In this document: positions 1 through 6,325 of the stretch, piece after piece
Numbering within the stretch: the stretch's first letter is position 1
How the letters are laid out: every line of letters begins with the position of its first letter
Translations under genes and position numbers: made by a program
The notes under the pieces: model-generated
Seen by the model: only the letters and a program-made list of their open reading frames with translations
Database searches by the model: none
Told to the model about the DNA's origin: nothing
Assembly (NCBI GenBank): GCA_018715295.1
Contig: DVLY01000145.1
Location: forward strand, 1-10,958
Source: Candidatus Merdimorpha stercoravium
GTDB lineage: Bacteria; Bacteroidota; Bacteroidia; Flavobacteriales; UBA1820
Direction: 5' to 3'
Length of the DNA stretch: 10,958 bases

Positions 1-30
1 TTTTATGTGGTTTTATGCTTTCCGATGCAG

Positions 31-69
31 GAAAAAACACCTCGTCTCCCCTTTGGGAAGGAGAGACGA
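31..69 (-). terminator. Possible intrinsic terminator downstream of the HxlR-type gene
   Basis: Read on the minus strand, a 7-bp stem (TCGTCTC at 69-63 with GAGACGA at 48-42) encloses a smaller CCC-AAA-GGG hairpin. After four bases comes a run of six T (37-32). This is the layout of a rho-independent terminator, and it lies about 150 nt past the stop of the minus-strand regulator gene. The gap between stem and T-run and the bulged inner stem make it weaker than the terminator at 1303-1338. It could instead end a transcript from an unseen neighbour. Confidence 0.45.
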
Positions 70-80
70 CGCCGAGGGGT

Positions 81-217
81 AAAGATAGTGAAAGCCGAGC
101 GCAAAGCCGAGGGAGAAAACGAAGTTTTCGGACTTGGCTTTGCCGAGGCGCATCCTATCTTGGGCGAAGCCAAAGATACGGAAAGGCAAGCGCAGTACCG
201 AGAGGAAAACAAAGTTT
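81..217. repeat. Diverged tandem repeat with a long internal hairpin
   Basis: Two copies of a block of about 48 nt lie 91 nt apart: 81-128 and 172-217. I count about 38 matching positions with one gap. Each starts AAAGATA and ends in a small hairpin (GAAAAC-GAA-GTTTTC in copy 1, GAAAAC-AAA-GTTTT in copy 2). In copy 1 this sits inside a larger hairpin, because GCAAAGCC (101-108) pairs with GGCTTTGC (136-143). CTATCTT (154-160) is also the inverse of AAGATAG (82-88). No convincing gene fits here, and the open frames crossing it are repeat-rich and low in complexity. It resembles a dispersed intergenic palindromic element (REP or MITE-like), but copies elsewhere in the genome cannot be seen from here. 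Confidence 0.6.
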
Positions 218-582
218 TATTCCCGGGTTTTTTCAGCATAACGACGGCGATCCTGCAGAATGTCCGGAAGATTCTGCAAGGTCCAATCCACCAATGCTTC
301 GAGGTGCGGCATCAGATTTTCCCCGCGCGGGGAAAGGCGGTATTCTACCCGAGGGGGAACCTGAGGGAAAACTTCCCTATGCAGAAGTCCGTCGGCCTCC
401 AGATCGCGAAGGGTAACGGCAAGCATCCGCTGGGAAACATCCCCCAGACAGCGGTGGATTTCTCCGAAACGGAGCGTTCCGTTGGCTTTGAGCGCAATGA
501 GCACCAAGAGCGACCATTTGTTTCCCAAACGCCCCAAAAAATCCCGGACGGGGCAAACTCCGGTATGATGAAAATTTTTCAT
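217..582 (-). CDS. HxlR-family winged-helix transcriptional regulator
   Basis: This 121-residue protein has the size and layout of HxlR/MarR-like repressors, which sense electrophiles or redox state and bind DNA as dimers. The N-terminal CPV...LGNKW segment (Cys10 to Trp23) matches the family signature. The N-terminal cysteine is the thiol switch in characterised members such as YodB, HypR and QorR; a second cysteine is Cys45. The recognition helix region is about residues 39-66 (FGEI...SQRMLAVTLRDLEADGLL), followed by a wing at 68-86 that ends YRLSPRG, and a C-terminal dimer helix. The ATG at 582 is preceded by a purine-rich GGGAGGAGG stretch. The gene is divergent from a DJ-1/PfpI gene 150 nt away, and operator-like repeats lie between them, so autoregulation and control of that neighbour are likely. 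The inducing molecule cannot be told from sequence. Confidence 0.9.
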   Translation of the reverse strand: MKNFHHTGVCPVRDFLGRLGNKWSLLVLIALKANGTLRFGEIHRCLGDVSQRMLAVTLRDLEADGLLHREVFPQVPPRVEYRLSPRGENLMPHLEALVDWTLQNLPDILQDRRRYAEKTRE

Positions 583-619
583 ACGCCTCCTCCCTTCTCA
601 AGGCTTTTCTCGGACAAAT

Positions 620-644
620 CTTCCCTTTTTGTAAGCTACTTATC
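620..644. promoter_or_regulatory. Operator-like site A (HxlR-proximal)
   Basis: The sequence CTTCCC, five T, GTAAG, CTACTTATC is a near copy of site B at 690-713. GTAAG-N2-ACTTATC is shared, so 12 of 14 bases match in that core. On the minus strand it reads CTTAC-AAAAAG-GGAAG, a damaged version of the CTTAC/GTAAG dyad seen in site B. It lies upstream of the HxlR-type gene, where a weak minus-strand -7-like AAGATTTG also occurs. Binding by the adjacent regulator is inferred from position and symmetry. Confidence 0.5.
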
Positions 645-689
645 TCCAAGTGCCTTCTTGACAAGAGGGAGAGAATTGCCCTACCTTTG

Positions 690-713
690 CTTACCAAAAG
701 TAAGTAACTTATC
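690..713. promoter_or_regulatory. Operator-like site B (DJ-1-proximal)
   Basis: CTTAC (690-694), CAAAA, GTAAG (700-704) is a perfect 5-bp dyad with a 5-nt spacer, followed by TAACTTATC, which is also shared with site A. The two sites are direct repeats whose GTAAG cores start 69 nt apart. A TTTG at 686-689 could be a -33 element, and TATCCATC at 710-717 lies exactly 20 nt downstream where a -7 box would be. The -7 match to TAnnTTTG is poor beyond the TA. If that promoter is real, the dyad fills its spacer, a classic place for repressor binding. Confidence 0.55.
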
Positions 714-732
714 CATCAAAACAAAAAAAAAC

Positions 733-1260
733 ATGGCAAAAAAAGTAGCTGTCTTGGCCGTGAATCCCGTCAACGGGAGCGGCCTGTTTCAGTACCTGGA
801 AGACTTTTATGAAAACCACATCCCGTACGAGGTATTCGCCGTTGCGCCTTCGAAAGACATCAAAACCAACTCCGGCATTGCCCTGACGGTAGATGGAACG
901 ATCGACTCCCTCAAAGGACGCAGCGGAGAATACGATGCCCTGGTATTTGCCTGCGGGGACGCCATGCCGGTCTTTGCCGCCAACGCCGACAAACCGTACA
1001 ACATCGACCTGCTGGAGGTGGTACGCGAATTTGCCCAGGCCGGAAAGATCCTGATCGGACATTGCGCCGCCGCACTGGTCTTCGAGAAAGCCGGAGCGAC
1101 CCAGGGGCGTCGCGTAACGCTTCATCCGATGGCAAAACCGGCCATCGTCAAAGGCTGCGCGACAGACCAAGCCGTCGAGGTCGATGGGCCGTTATTTACC
1201 GCACGGGACGAGCACGCGATCGGTGAACTGCTGCCCTATGTGGAAAAAGCACTGAAATGA
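733..1260 (+). CDS. DJ-1/PfpI (ThiJ)-like class I glutamine amidotransferase-fold protein
   Basis: This 175-residue protein has the DJ-1/PfpI fold: an N-terminal strand (KKVAVLAVNP, 3-12), a central YDALVFACGD segment (67-76) and the nucleophile elbow GHCAAALVFEKAG (109-121), with Cys111 as the likely reactive residue. Family members act as glyoxalases/deglycases, chaperones or proteases, and the exact reaction is not evident here. The acidic residue that usually partners the cysteine at the end of strand 1 (Glu18 in human DJ-1) appears to be replaced by the NPVNG stretch (11-15), so chemistry may differ. The frame is open far upstream, but the ATG at 733 is chosen because the family homology starts there, an A-rich leader precedes it, and the operator region lies just before it. 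Divergence from an HxlR regulator suggests induction by electrophile or redox stress. A hairpin terminator follows. Confidence 0.85.
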   Translation: MAKKVAVLAVNPVNGSGLFQYLEDFYENHIPYEVFAVAPSKDIKTNSGIALTVDGTIDSLKGRSGEYDALVFACGDAMPVFAANADKPYNIDLLEVVREFAQAGKILIGHCAAALVFEKAGATQGRRVTLHPMAKPAIVKGCATDQAVEVDGPLFTARDEHAIGELLPYVEKALK

Positions 1261-1302
1261 CCCAAGGCTGGAGACGAAACCCTCTTCGCTCCTTCCTCCC
1301 CG

Positions 1303-1338
1303 AAAAAAAACGCCGCAGATACTCTGCGGCGTTTTTTT
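1303..1338. terminator. Bidirectional rho-independent terminator
   Basis: A perfect 9-bp GC-rich stem, CGCCGCAGA (1311-1319) with TCTGCGGCG (1323-1331), has a 3-nt loop. It is flanked by eight A (1303-1310) and seven T (1332-1338), so it has a U-tract in both directions. It lies between two convergent units, the DJ-1-like gene on plus (stop at 1260) and infB on minus (stop at 1429), and can end both transcripts. Between it and infB a looser inverted repeat is visible (CCCGTT 1369-1374 with AACGGG 1422-1427; TCCGGA 1380-1385 with 1406-1411), which may protect the mRNA 3' end. Confidence 0.93.
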
Positions 1339-1428
1339 GAAACACAGTTTCTTTCTCTTCTTCTCCTGCCCGTTCTTTGTCCGGAATCGTCCTTTTTCCC
1401 AAAAATCCGGAAAGCAGGAAAAACGGGA

Positions 1429-4299
1429 TCACAATTTGGGCTTGACCTCGACCATTTGATAGCCTTCGATCTGGTCGCCCTCCTGGATGTCGTTGAATTT
1501 GGCGATGCTCAAACCGCACTCGAAGCCTTTGGAGACTTCCTTGACGTCGTCCTTGAAGCGTTTGAGCGATTCGAGTTCGCCGGTGAAGACCACCACCCCG
1601 TCGCGTACCACGCGGACTTTGGTGTTGCGGGTGATCTTTCCGTCGAGCACCATACAACCGGCAATGGTGCCGACCTTGGAGATGTGGTACACTTGGCGCA
1701 CTTCGAGGTTGGCCACGACTTCTTCCTTGTATTCGGGTGCCAACATGCCTTCCATAGCATCCTTGACTTCGTTGATCGCGTCGTAGATGATGGAATAGGT
1801 GCGGATCTCGATCTGTTCCTGCTCCGAAAGGCGGCGGGCATTGACCGTAGGACGGACGTTGAAGCCGATGATGATGGCCTCGGAAGCCGAAGCGAGCAGC
1901 ACGTCGGATTCGGTAATGGCCCCCACGGCATGGTGGATGATATTGACGTGGATCTTGTCGGTGGAAAGCCGCTCCAGGGCCTCGGTAAGCGCCTCGACCG
2001 AACCGTCCACATCGCCCTTGACGATGATGTTGAGTTCCTTGAAGTCGCCGATGGCGATCCGGCGGCCGATCTCGTCCAGGGTGATGTGCTTGGAAGCCCG
2101 CACGGTCTGTTCGCGTTTGAGCTGCATACGGCGGGCGGCGATCTGTTTGGCCTCTTTCTCGTCGTCCATTACGATAAACTTGTCGCCGGCCTGCGGCGAT
2201 CCGTCCAGACCCAGCACCAATACCGGCTGCGAAGGAAGGGCGCGGTCCACCTTGTTGCCGCGCTCGTCGAACATGGCGCGCACCTTGCCGCTATACTGTC
2301 CCGAGAGGGCATAGTCGCCCACCTTGAGCGTACCGTTCTGCACCAGTACGGTAGCGACATATCCGCGGCCTTTGTCCAGCGAGGCCTCGATGACCGTCCC
2401 GACGGCATTGCGGTCGGGATTGGCCTTCAGGTCCAGCATCTCGGCTTCGAGCAACACCTTTTCCAACAGATCCTTGACGCCGATCCCTTTCTTGGCCGAT
2501 ATTTCCTGGCTCTGCACCTTGCCGCCCCATTCCTCTACGAGGATGTTCATGTTGGAAAGGCTCTCGCGGATCTTGTCGGGATTGGCCGTGGGCAGGTCGA
2601 CCTTGTTGATGGCGATGACCATCGGCACGCCGGCTGCCTGGGCATGGGAAATGGCTTCGCGCGTCTGGGGCATCACGTCGCTGTCGGCCGCGATGACGAT
2701 GATGGCGATGTCGGTTACCTGGGCGCCGCGGGCACGCATGGCGGTAAAGGCCTCGTGGCCGGGCGTATCGAGGAAGGTGATCTGTTCGCCCGATTCCAAC
2801 TTGACGGAATACGCGGCAATGTGCTGGGTGATACCGCCCGCTTCGCCGGCTATGACGTTCGAGCGGCGGATGTAGTCCAACAAAGAGGTTTTACCGTGGT
2901 CCACGTGTCCCATCACGGTAACGATGGGCGCGCGGCGGCGGAGGTCTTTTTCATCGTCGGGCTCGCCCTCCAGGACGGCTTCCTCGAGGTCGGCATCGAC
3001 GAACTGCACCTGGAAACCGAACTCGTCGGCCACCACGCTCAACGTATCGGCATCCAGACGCTGGTTCATGGCGGCCATGATGCCCAACTGCATGCACGAA
3101 CCGATGACCTGGGTTACCGGGACGTTCATCATGGAGGCCAGTTCGGAAACGGTTACGTATTCCGTTACCTTGATGATCTTGCTCTCCTCGGCTTCGCGCT
3201 GCGCCTCGCGCTGGGCTTCGTCGCGGCGGGAGATTCGTTTTTCCTTGCGGTATTTGGCCGCTTTGTTCTTGGCGTGCTGCGAGGTGAGCTTGTCGAGCGT
3301 CTCCTTGATCTGGCGGGAAATTTCCTCTTCGCTCGGTTCGACGTGTTCCACTTTGGCGCGTCCATGACCGCCGGCGGGACGATTCCGGCCGGCATTGCCG
3401 CCCTGTCCCTGAAAACGCGAAGAGCCGCTCCCCGGACGGGACGAAGCGGACGATCCGGAGGAAGGATTGTTCGCCTGGATGTCGTTGCCGCTGACCTTTT
3501 CCCCGCGTTTGCGCTTGCGTTTTTTGCGGTTGGCATCTCCTGCAGCAGCCACATTCTTGCGGGAATCGGACGAAGCGGGTTTTTCGAACACGCTCAAGTC
3601 GATCTTGCCCACCGTCTTGGGGCCTTCCAGTTTCTGGTACTGCGTTTCGATCTTTTCGACTTCCCGAACCGGTTCTTTCTTCACCGGTGCCGGGGGAATC
3701 TGCCCGGAGGCTTTCGGCTGGGTCTCCGGTTCCGAAACGGCCGGGGCTACGGGAGTGTCGGGCACAGGAACCGCTTGCTGGGCCGAAGCAGCGGGTGCGG
3801 CTTTTTCCCGGGCAGGTTCAGCGGGTTTTTGCACTTTCTCCGGGGCTTTCTCCGCTTTTTTGGCCGGTTTCCCGATGGCGTCCAGGTCGATCTTGCCCAC
3901 CGTCTTGAGATGAACGGCGTGCTCGGAGCGAGCCTTGATCACGTCCGGTTCGGCCGGCGAAGCAGACGGGGAGGAAGCGGGTTGAGGCTGCTTCTCGGCA
4001 GCGAGGGTACGCTGCTGTTCTTCCTTCTGCGCCTGGGCTGCCATCTGGAGTTCCTTGGCGATGCGCTGTTTTTCCTTTTCTTCGCGCTTGGCCTGGTTTA
4101 CCTCCTCGATCATCTGCTTCTTGCTCTTGTCCTGCTCGAAGCCCTGTACCAGCACCTGGTACACGTCGGGCGCAATCTTGGCGTTGGGGTCGGGGTCTAT
4201 CTTGATGCCTTTCTTTGCCAGATATTCCACTGCCCGGTCCATCGATATGTTGAGCTCGGTGAGTACTTTGTTCAGGCGTTTCTTTACTACTTCAGCCAT
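1429..4299 (-). CDS. infB: Translation initiation factor IF-2
   Basis: This 956-residue cytoplasmic GTPase places initiator tRNA on the 30S subunit and promotes subunit joining. An IF2_N domain (about 3-50, [22 protein letters not shown]) is followed by a long charged, Pro/Ala/Lys-rich linker (about 60-370), with a second N-domain-like segment near 376-435. The G domain follows, with GHVDHGKT (464-471, P-loop), GGIT (488-491), DTPGH (511-515), NKVD (565-568) and SAK (601-603), all intact. The C-terminal beta-barrel domains and fMet-tRNA-binding domain then complete the protein. The linker holds two KTVGKIDL motifs (about 132-139 and 228-235) and a basic [10 protein letters not shown] patch (259-268). 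The length is usual for Bacteroidota, whose IF-2 has an enlarged linker. It is the last gene of rimP-nusA-infB, 75 nt after nusA. That gap contains a TATATTTG (-7-like, 4371-4364) without a clear -33 partner, so a minor internal promoter is possible. Confidence 0.98.
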   Translation of the reverse strand: MAEVVKKRLNKVLTELNISMDRAVEYLAKKGIKIDPDPNAKIAPDVYQVLVQGFEQDKSKKQMIEEVNQAKREEKEKQRIAKELQMAAQAQKEEQQRTLAAEKQPQPASSPSASPAEPDVIKARSEHAVHLKTVGKIDLDAIGKPAKKAEKAPEKVQKPAEPAREKAAPAASAQQAVPVPDTPVAPAVSEPETQPKASGQIPPAPVKKEPVREVEKIETQYQKLEGPKTVGKIDLSVFEKPASSDSRKNVAAAGDANRKKRKRKRGEKVSGNDIQANNPSSGSSASSRPGSGSSRFQGQGGNAGRNRPAGGHGRAKVEHVEPSEEEISRQIKETLDKLTSQHAKNKAAKYRKEKRISRRDEAQREAQREAEESKIIKVTEYVTVSELASMMNVPVTQVIGSCMQLGIMAAMNQRLDADTLSVVADEFGFQVQFVDADLEEAVLEGEPDDEKDLRRRAPIVTVMGHVDHGKTSLLDYIRRSNVIAGEAGGITQHIAAYSVKLESGEQITFLDTPGHEAFTAMRARGAQVTDIAIIVIAADSDVMPQTREAISHAQAAGVPMVIAINKVDLPTANPDKIRESLSNMNILVEEWGGKVQSQEISAKKGIGVKDLLEKVLLEAEMLDLKANPDRNAVGTVIEASLDKGRGYVATVLVQNGTLKVGDYALSGQYSGKVRAMFDERGNKVDRALPSQPVLVLGLDGSPQAGDKFIVMDDEKEAKQIAARRMQLKREQTVRASKHITLDEIGRRIAIGDFKELNIIVKGDVDGSVEALTEALERLSTDKIHVNIIHHAVGAITESDVLLASASEAIIIGFNVRPTVNARRLSEQEQIEIRTYSIIYDAINEVKDAMEGMLAPEYKEEVVANLEVRQVYHISKVGTIAGCMVLDGKITRNTKVRVVRDGVVVFTGELESLKRFKDDVKEVSKGFECGLSIAKFNDIQEGDQIEGYQMVEVKPKL
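3598..3907. repeat. 22-bp exact direct repeat inside the infB linker
   Basis: The same 22 bases occur at 3598-3619 and 3886-3907, 288 nt apart and in the same reading frame. On the minus strand both encode KTVGKID in the unstructured N-terminal linker of IF-2, followed by LDAIGKP or LSVFEKP. Repeated VGKIDL-type motifs are, to my knowledge, a feature of Bacteroidota IF-2 linkers, so this looks like a short peptide motif amplified within the protein. It does not look like a mobile repeat. The role of the motif is not known to me. Confidence 0.85.
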
Positions 4300-4374
4300 A
4301 TTGAATCCTCTTTTTTTCTTCTCCCGTTTTGTGTGCGGCCCCAGACGGCCCGAAAAACTTGTTCAAATATACTC

Positions 4375-5607
4375 TTAATTCTCGAATTCTTTCGAGAGGA
4401 CCTCCAGTACGTGGTCCACCGTTTCCTCTTCGAGGTCGGTACGGCGCAGGAGCTCCTCTTTGCCCAGTTCCAACACGCTCTTGGCCGTATCGCAACCCAC
4501 GCGCTGGAATTCCTCGATGACCCAGCCCTCGATCTCGTCGGCAAACTCCTTCAGGTCGACGTCTTCCTCCGGGGTATCGCGGTAAATATCAATCTCGTAG
4601 CCCACCATCTGCGAAGCCAGACGGATGTTCTGCCCCTGCTTGCCGATGGCTTTGGACACCTCATCCGGTTTGACATACACGCTGATGCGGCGAGCCTGCT
4701 CGTCGATCTCGATGCTGGTGAGCTTGGCCGGGGACAGGCAGCGGGCGACCATCAACTGAAGGTTGGTCGTGTAGTTGATCACGTCGATGTTCTCCCCGCC
4801 CAGCTCGCGCACGATCCCGTGGATACGGGAGCCTTTCATGCCCACGCAAGCTCCTACCGGGTCGATGCGGTCGTCGTAGGATTCGACCGCTACCTTGGCC
4901 TTTTCGCCGGGGATGCGCACTACTTTCTTGATCATGATCAGCCCGTCGGCAATCTCCGGGATCTCCGCCTCGAAGAGACGCTCGAGGAACAGCGGGTCCA
5001 CCCGGGAAAGGATGACATTGGGTTTGGCGCCGCGAACCTCCACATCCTTCACCAGGGCGCGTACCGGTTCGCCCTTGCGGAAGACGTCGGACGGGATCTG
5101 CTCCTCGCGGGGCAGTACGAGTTCGTTCTGGTACTCGTCGTGGACGATGGTCATCTTGGGACGCACATGGTGGACTTCGCCGGTGATGATGGTACCCTTG
5201 AGCGCCTCGAAGCGTTTGAAGATGGTCGCGTTGTCGTACTCGAAGATGCGGGCCACCAGGTTTTGGCGCAGGGCCAGGATAGCGCGGCGCCCCAGGTCCA
5301 TGATCTTGACCTCTTCGGACACCTCTTCGCCCACCTCGAAGTCGTCCTGAATCTTGCGGGCTTCCGACAGGGGGATCTGCGCGGCAGGGTCTTCCACCTC
5401 GCCGTCCTCGACCACGATGCGGTTGCGCCATATCTGAAGGTCGCCCTTGTCGGGATTGACCACGATGTTGAAGTTGTCATCGGTGCCGTATTTTTTCTTC
5501 AGCGCGGTGCGGAACACCTCCTCTAGGATAGCGGTGAGGGTCAGGCGGTCGATTTTCTTGAACTCCTTGAACTCGGTAAACGAATCTATCAGTGCCGAAT
5601 TGTCCAT
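4375..5607 (-). CDS. nusA: Transcription elongation/termination factor NusA
   Basis: This 410-residue cytoplasmic factor binds RNA polymerase and nascent RNA, and modulates pausing, intrinsic termination and antitermination. The N-terminal RNAP-binding domain is about 1-130, the S1 domain about 135-203 (GTIITGEV...VILSR), KH1 carries GMKGSR (256-261) and KH2 carries GKQG (322-325, in AIGKQGQNIRLA). A short acidic C-terminal helical region (about 355-405) ends the protein. The length fits Bacteroidota NusA, which is shorter than the E. coli protein of about 495 residues because the second acidic repeat is absent. The order rimP-nusA-infB is widely conserved. The gene starts 56 nt after rimP with a purine-rich A tract but no strong Shine-Dalgarno. 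Its product could act on the terminator-like hairpin in the operon leader (6188-6220). Confidence 0.98.
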   Translation of the reverse strand: MDNSALIDSFTEFKEFKKIDRLTLTAILEEVFRTALKKKYGTDDNFNIVVNPDKGDLQIWRNRIVVEDGEVEDPAAQIPLSEARKIQDDFEVGEEVSEEVKIMDLGRRAILALRQNLVARIFEYDNATIFKRFEALKGTIITGEVHHVRPKMTIVHDEYQNELVLPREEQIPSDVFRKGEPVRALVKDVEVRGAKPNVILSRVDPLFLERLFEAEIPEIADGLIMIKKVVRIPGEKAKVAVESYDDRIDPVGACVGMKGSRIHGIVRELGGENIDVINYTTNLQLMVARCLSPAKLTSIEIDEQARRISVYVKPDEVSKAIGKQGQNIRLASQMVGYEIDIYRDTPEEDVDLKEFADEIEGWVIEEFQRVGCDTAKSVLELGKEELLRRTDLEEETVDHVLEVLSKEFEN

Positions 5608-5663
5608 TTTGACCAGTAGATTTTGTTTGATACTCGTATTGTTGTTTTCCTTTTATTTCCTGC

Positions 5664-6134
5664 TTAAAATTTCAGCACCACACAAGCCTTGCGGATGTCC
5701 CCGTAAGGGATGTTTTGCGTGTGCAGCACCGTGTGCTTGCCCTTGCCCACCGGTTTGGGTTCGCGGGTGGTCCACTCCAGGACGATCCCCCGGTCGTCGG
5801 AGCGGGAAAGCGTCCCCACGAGCGGTTCTCCCCCGTCCAAGGTAACCTTCAACTCCCGTCCCACGTGCTTGGCATACTGGCGGGGCAACTTCAGCGGCGC
5901 ATCCGCCCCGGGCGAAGAGACCGAAATGGAAAAGTCCTCGCGGTCGCGGTCCATCTGCGGGTCGTGCTCCAGGGCGCGCGAAAGGGCGATGATGGTCTCC
6001 AGGTCCACGCCTCGGTCGCCATCGACCACCACCTGAATATCGTTGTCGGGGGAAAGGCTCCAGTCCACCACGAACACCTCGGGATACTGTTCCAGCGCCC
6101 GGTCGATGATCCCTTTTACAAACTCCGCATCCAT
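5664..6134 (-). CDS. rimP: Ribosome maturation factor RimP
   Basis: This 156-residue protein assists 30S subunit assembly. The N-terminal alpha/beta (KH-like) domain (about 1-77) includes the characteristic VSSPGADAPLK segment (72-82; VSSPG is the family hallmark). The C-terminal SH3-like domain is about 85-156 (HVGRELKVTL...YGDIRKACVVL). The length is typical of RimP. It is the first gene of the operon with nusA and infB. The ATG at 6134 gives the full N-terminal helix (AEFVKGIIDRAL), and a second ATG 14 nt upstream is out of frame. Its leader contains a hairpin and a terminator-like structure, so its expression may be set by transcription attenuation. Confidence 0.96.
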   Translation of the reverse strand: MDAEFVKGIIDRALEQYPEVFVVDWSLSPDNDIQVVVDGDRGVDLETIIALSRALEHDPQMDRDREDFSISVSSPGADAPLKLPRQYAKHVGRELKVTLDGGEPLVGTLSRSDDRGIVLEWTTREPKPVGKGKHTVLHTQNIPYGDIRKACVVLKF

Positions 6135-6155
6135 CGTCTACTCTTCATGTTTTTT

Positions 6156-6180
6156 CTCGGGCCCATGCGTCTGCCCCGAG
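6156..6180 (-). other. Leader hairpin just upstream of rimP
   Basis: CTCGGG (6156-6161) and CCCGAG (6175-6180) form a 6-bp GC-rich stem with a 13-nt loop. It lies 21 nt before the rimP ATG and directly after the T-run of the terminator-like hairpin. On the minus strand it is followed by A's, not T's, so it is not itself a terminator. It could affect ribosome access or be a protein-binding site. There is no independent evidence for a role. Confidence 0.4.
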
Positions 6181-6187
6181 GGTTTCT

Positions 6188-6220
6188 AAAAAATTTGGGG
6201 GACTCTCTCGCCCCCCAAAT
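6188..6220 (-). terminator. Intrinsic terminator-like hairpin in the rimP-nusA-infB leader
   Basis: On the minus strand, a 9-bp stem (ATTTGGGGG at 6193-6201 with CCCCCAAAT at 6212-6220, seen on plus) encloses a 10-nt loop and is followed by a T-run (6193-6188), then AG. There is no T-run on the plus side, so it works in the minus direction only. It stands 54 nt before the rimP start and about 25 nt downstream of the -7 box at 6245-6252. It would therefore be transcribed first in the operon mRNA and could act as an attenuator. The alternative is that it simply ends the upstream glycosyltransferase transcript, with rimP started by a promoter I do not recognise. Confidence 0.75.
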
Positions 6221-6244
6221 CTGTTCACCTCATTTTCACAAGCG

Positions 6245-6276
6245 CAAAAGTACGGCGTTTTCCCGAAAAAAACAAA
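6245..6276 (-). promoter_or_regulatory. Bacteroidota-type promoter for rimP-nusA-infB
   Basis: Read on the minus strand, TTTG (6276-6273), a 20-nt spacer and TACTTTTG (6252-6245) match the sigma-ABfr consensus TTTG, about 19-21 nt, TAnnTTTG at every defined position. Transcription would start near 6238-6240, giving a leader of about 105 nt before rimP. The TTTG overlaps the T-rich tail of a weak hairpin that may end the glycosyltransferase transcript. Confidence 0.72.
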
Positions 6277-6300
6277 TTTTTGCGCCTTCCTGCCGCAAAA
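6266..6300 (-). terminator. Weak terminator candidate after the glycosyltransferase gene
   Basis: On the minus strand TTTTGCG (6300-6294) pairs with CGCAAAA (6284-6278) around a 9-nt loop, followed by ATTTG and seven T (6272-6266). The stem has only three GC pairs, so termination would be inefficient. It lies 26 nt past the glycosyltransferase stop and overlaps the -33 box of the rimP promoter. Confidence 0.35.
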
Positions 6301-6325
6301 GGGCGAAAAAAAGCATCGGGGGCGC

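Noticed and set aside
7..732. Upstream extension of the DJ-1-like frame giving a 417-residue protein
   Set aside because: The extra 242 residues run antisense through the HxlR-type gene and across the operator region, and they show no domain.
4364..4371. TATATTTG (minus strand) as an internal promoter for infB
   Set aside because: The -7 box matches, but no TTTG lies 19-21 nt upstream. It is kept only as a remark under infB.
1456..5526. A 1356-residue open frame on the plus strand, antisense to infB and nusA
   Set aside because: It mirrors strong codon bias in the opposite genes and runs through the infB-nusA gap only by lack of stops. The translation is compositionally skewed (His, Val, Phe, Asp rich) with no recognisable domain, while both minus-strand genes are unmistakable.
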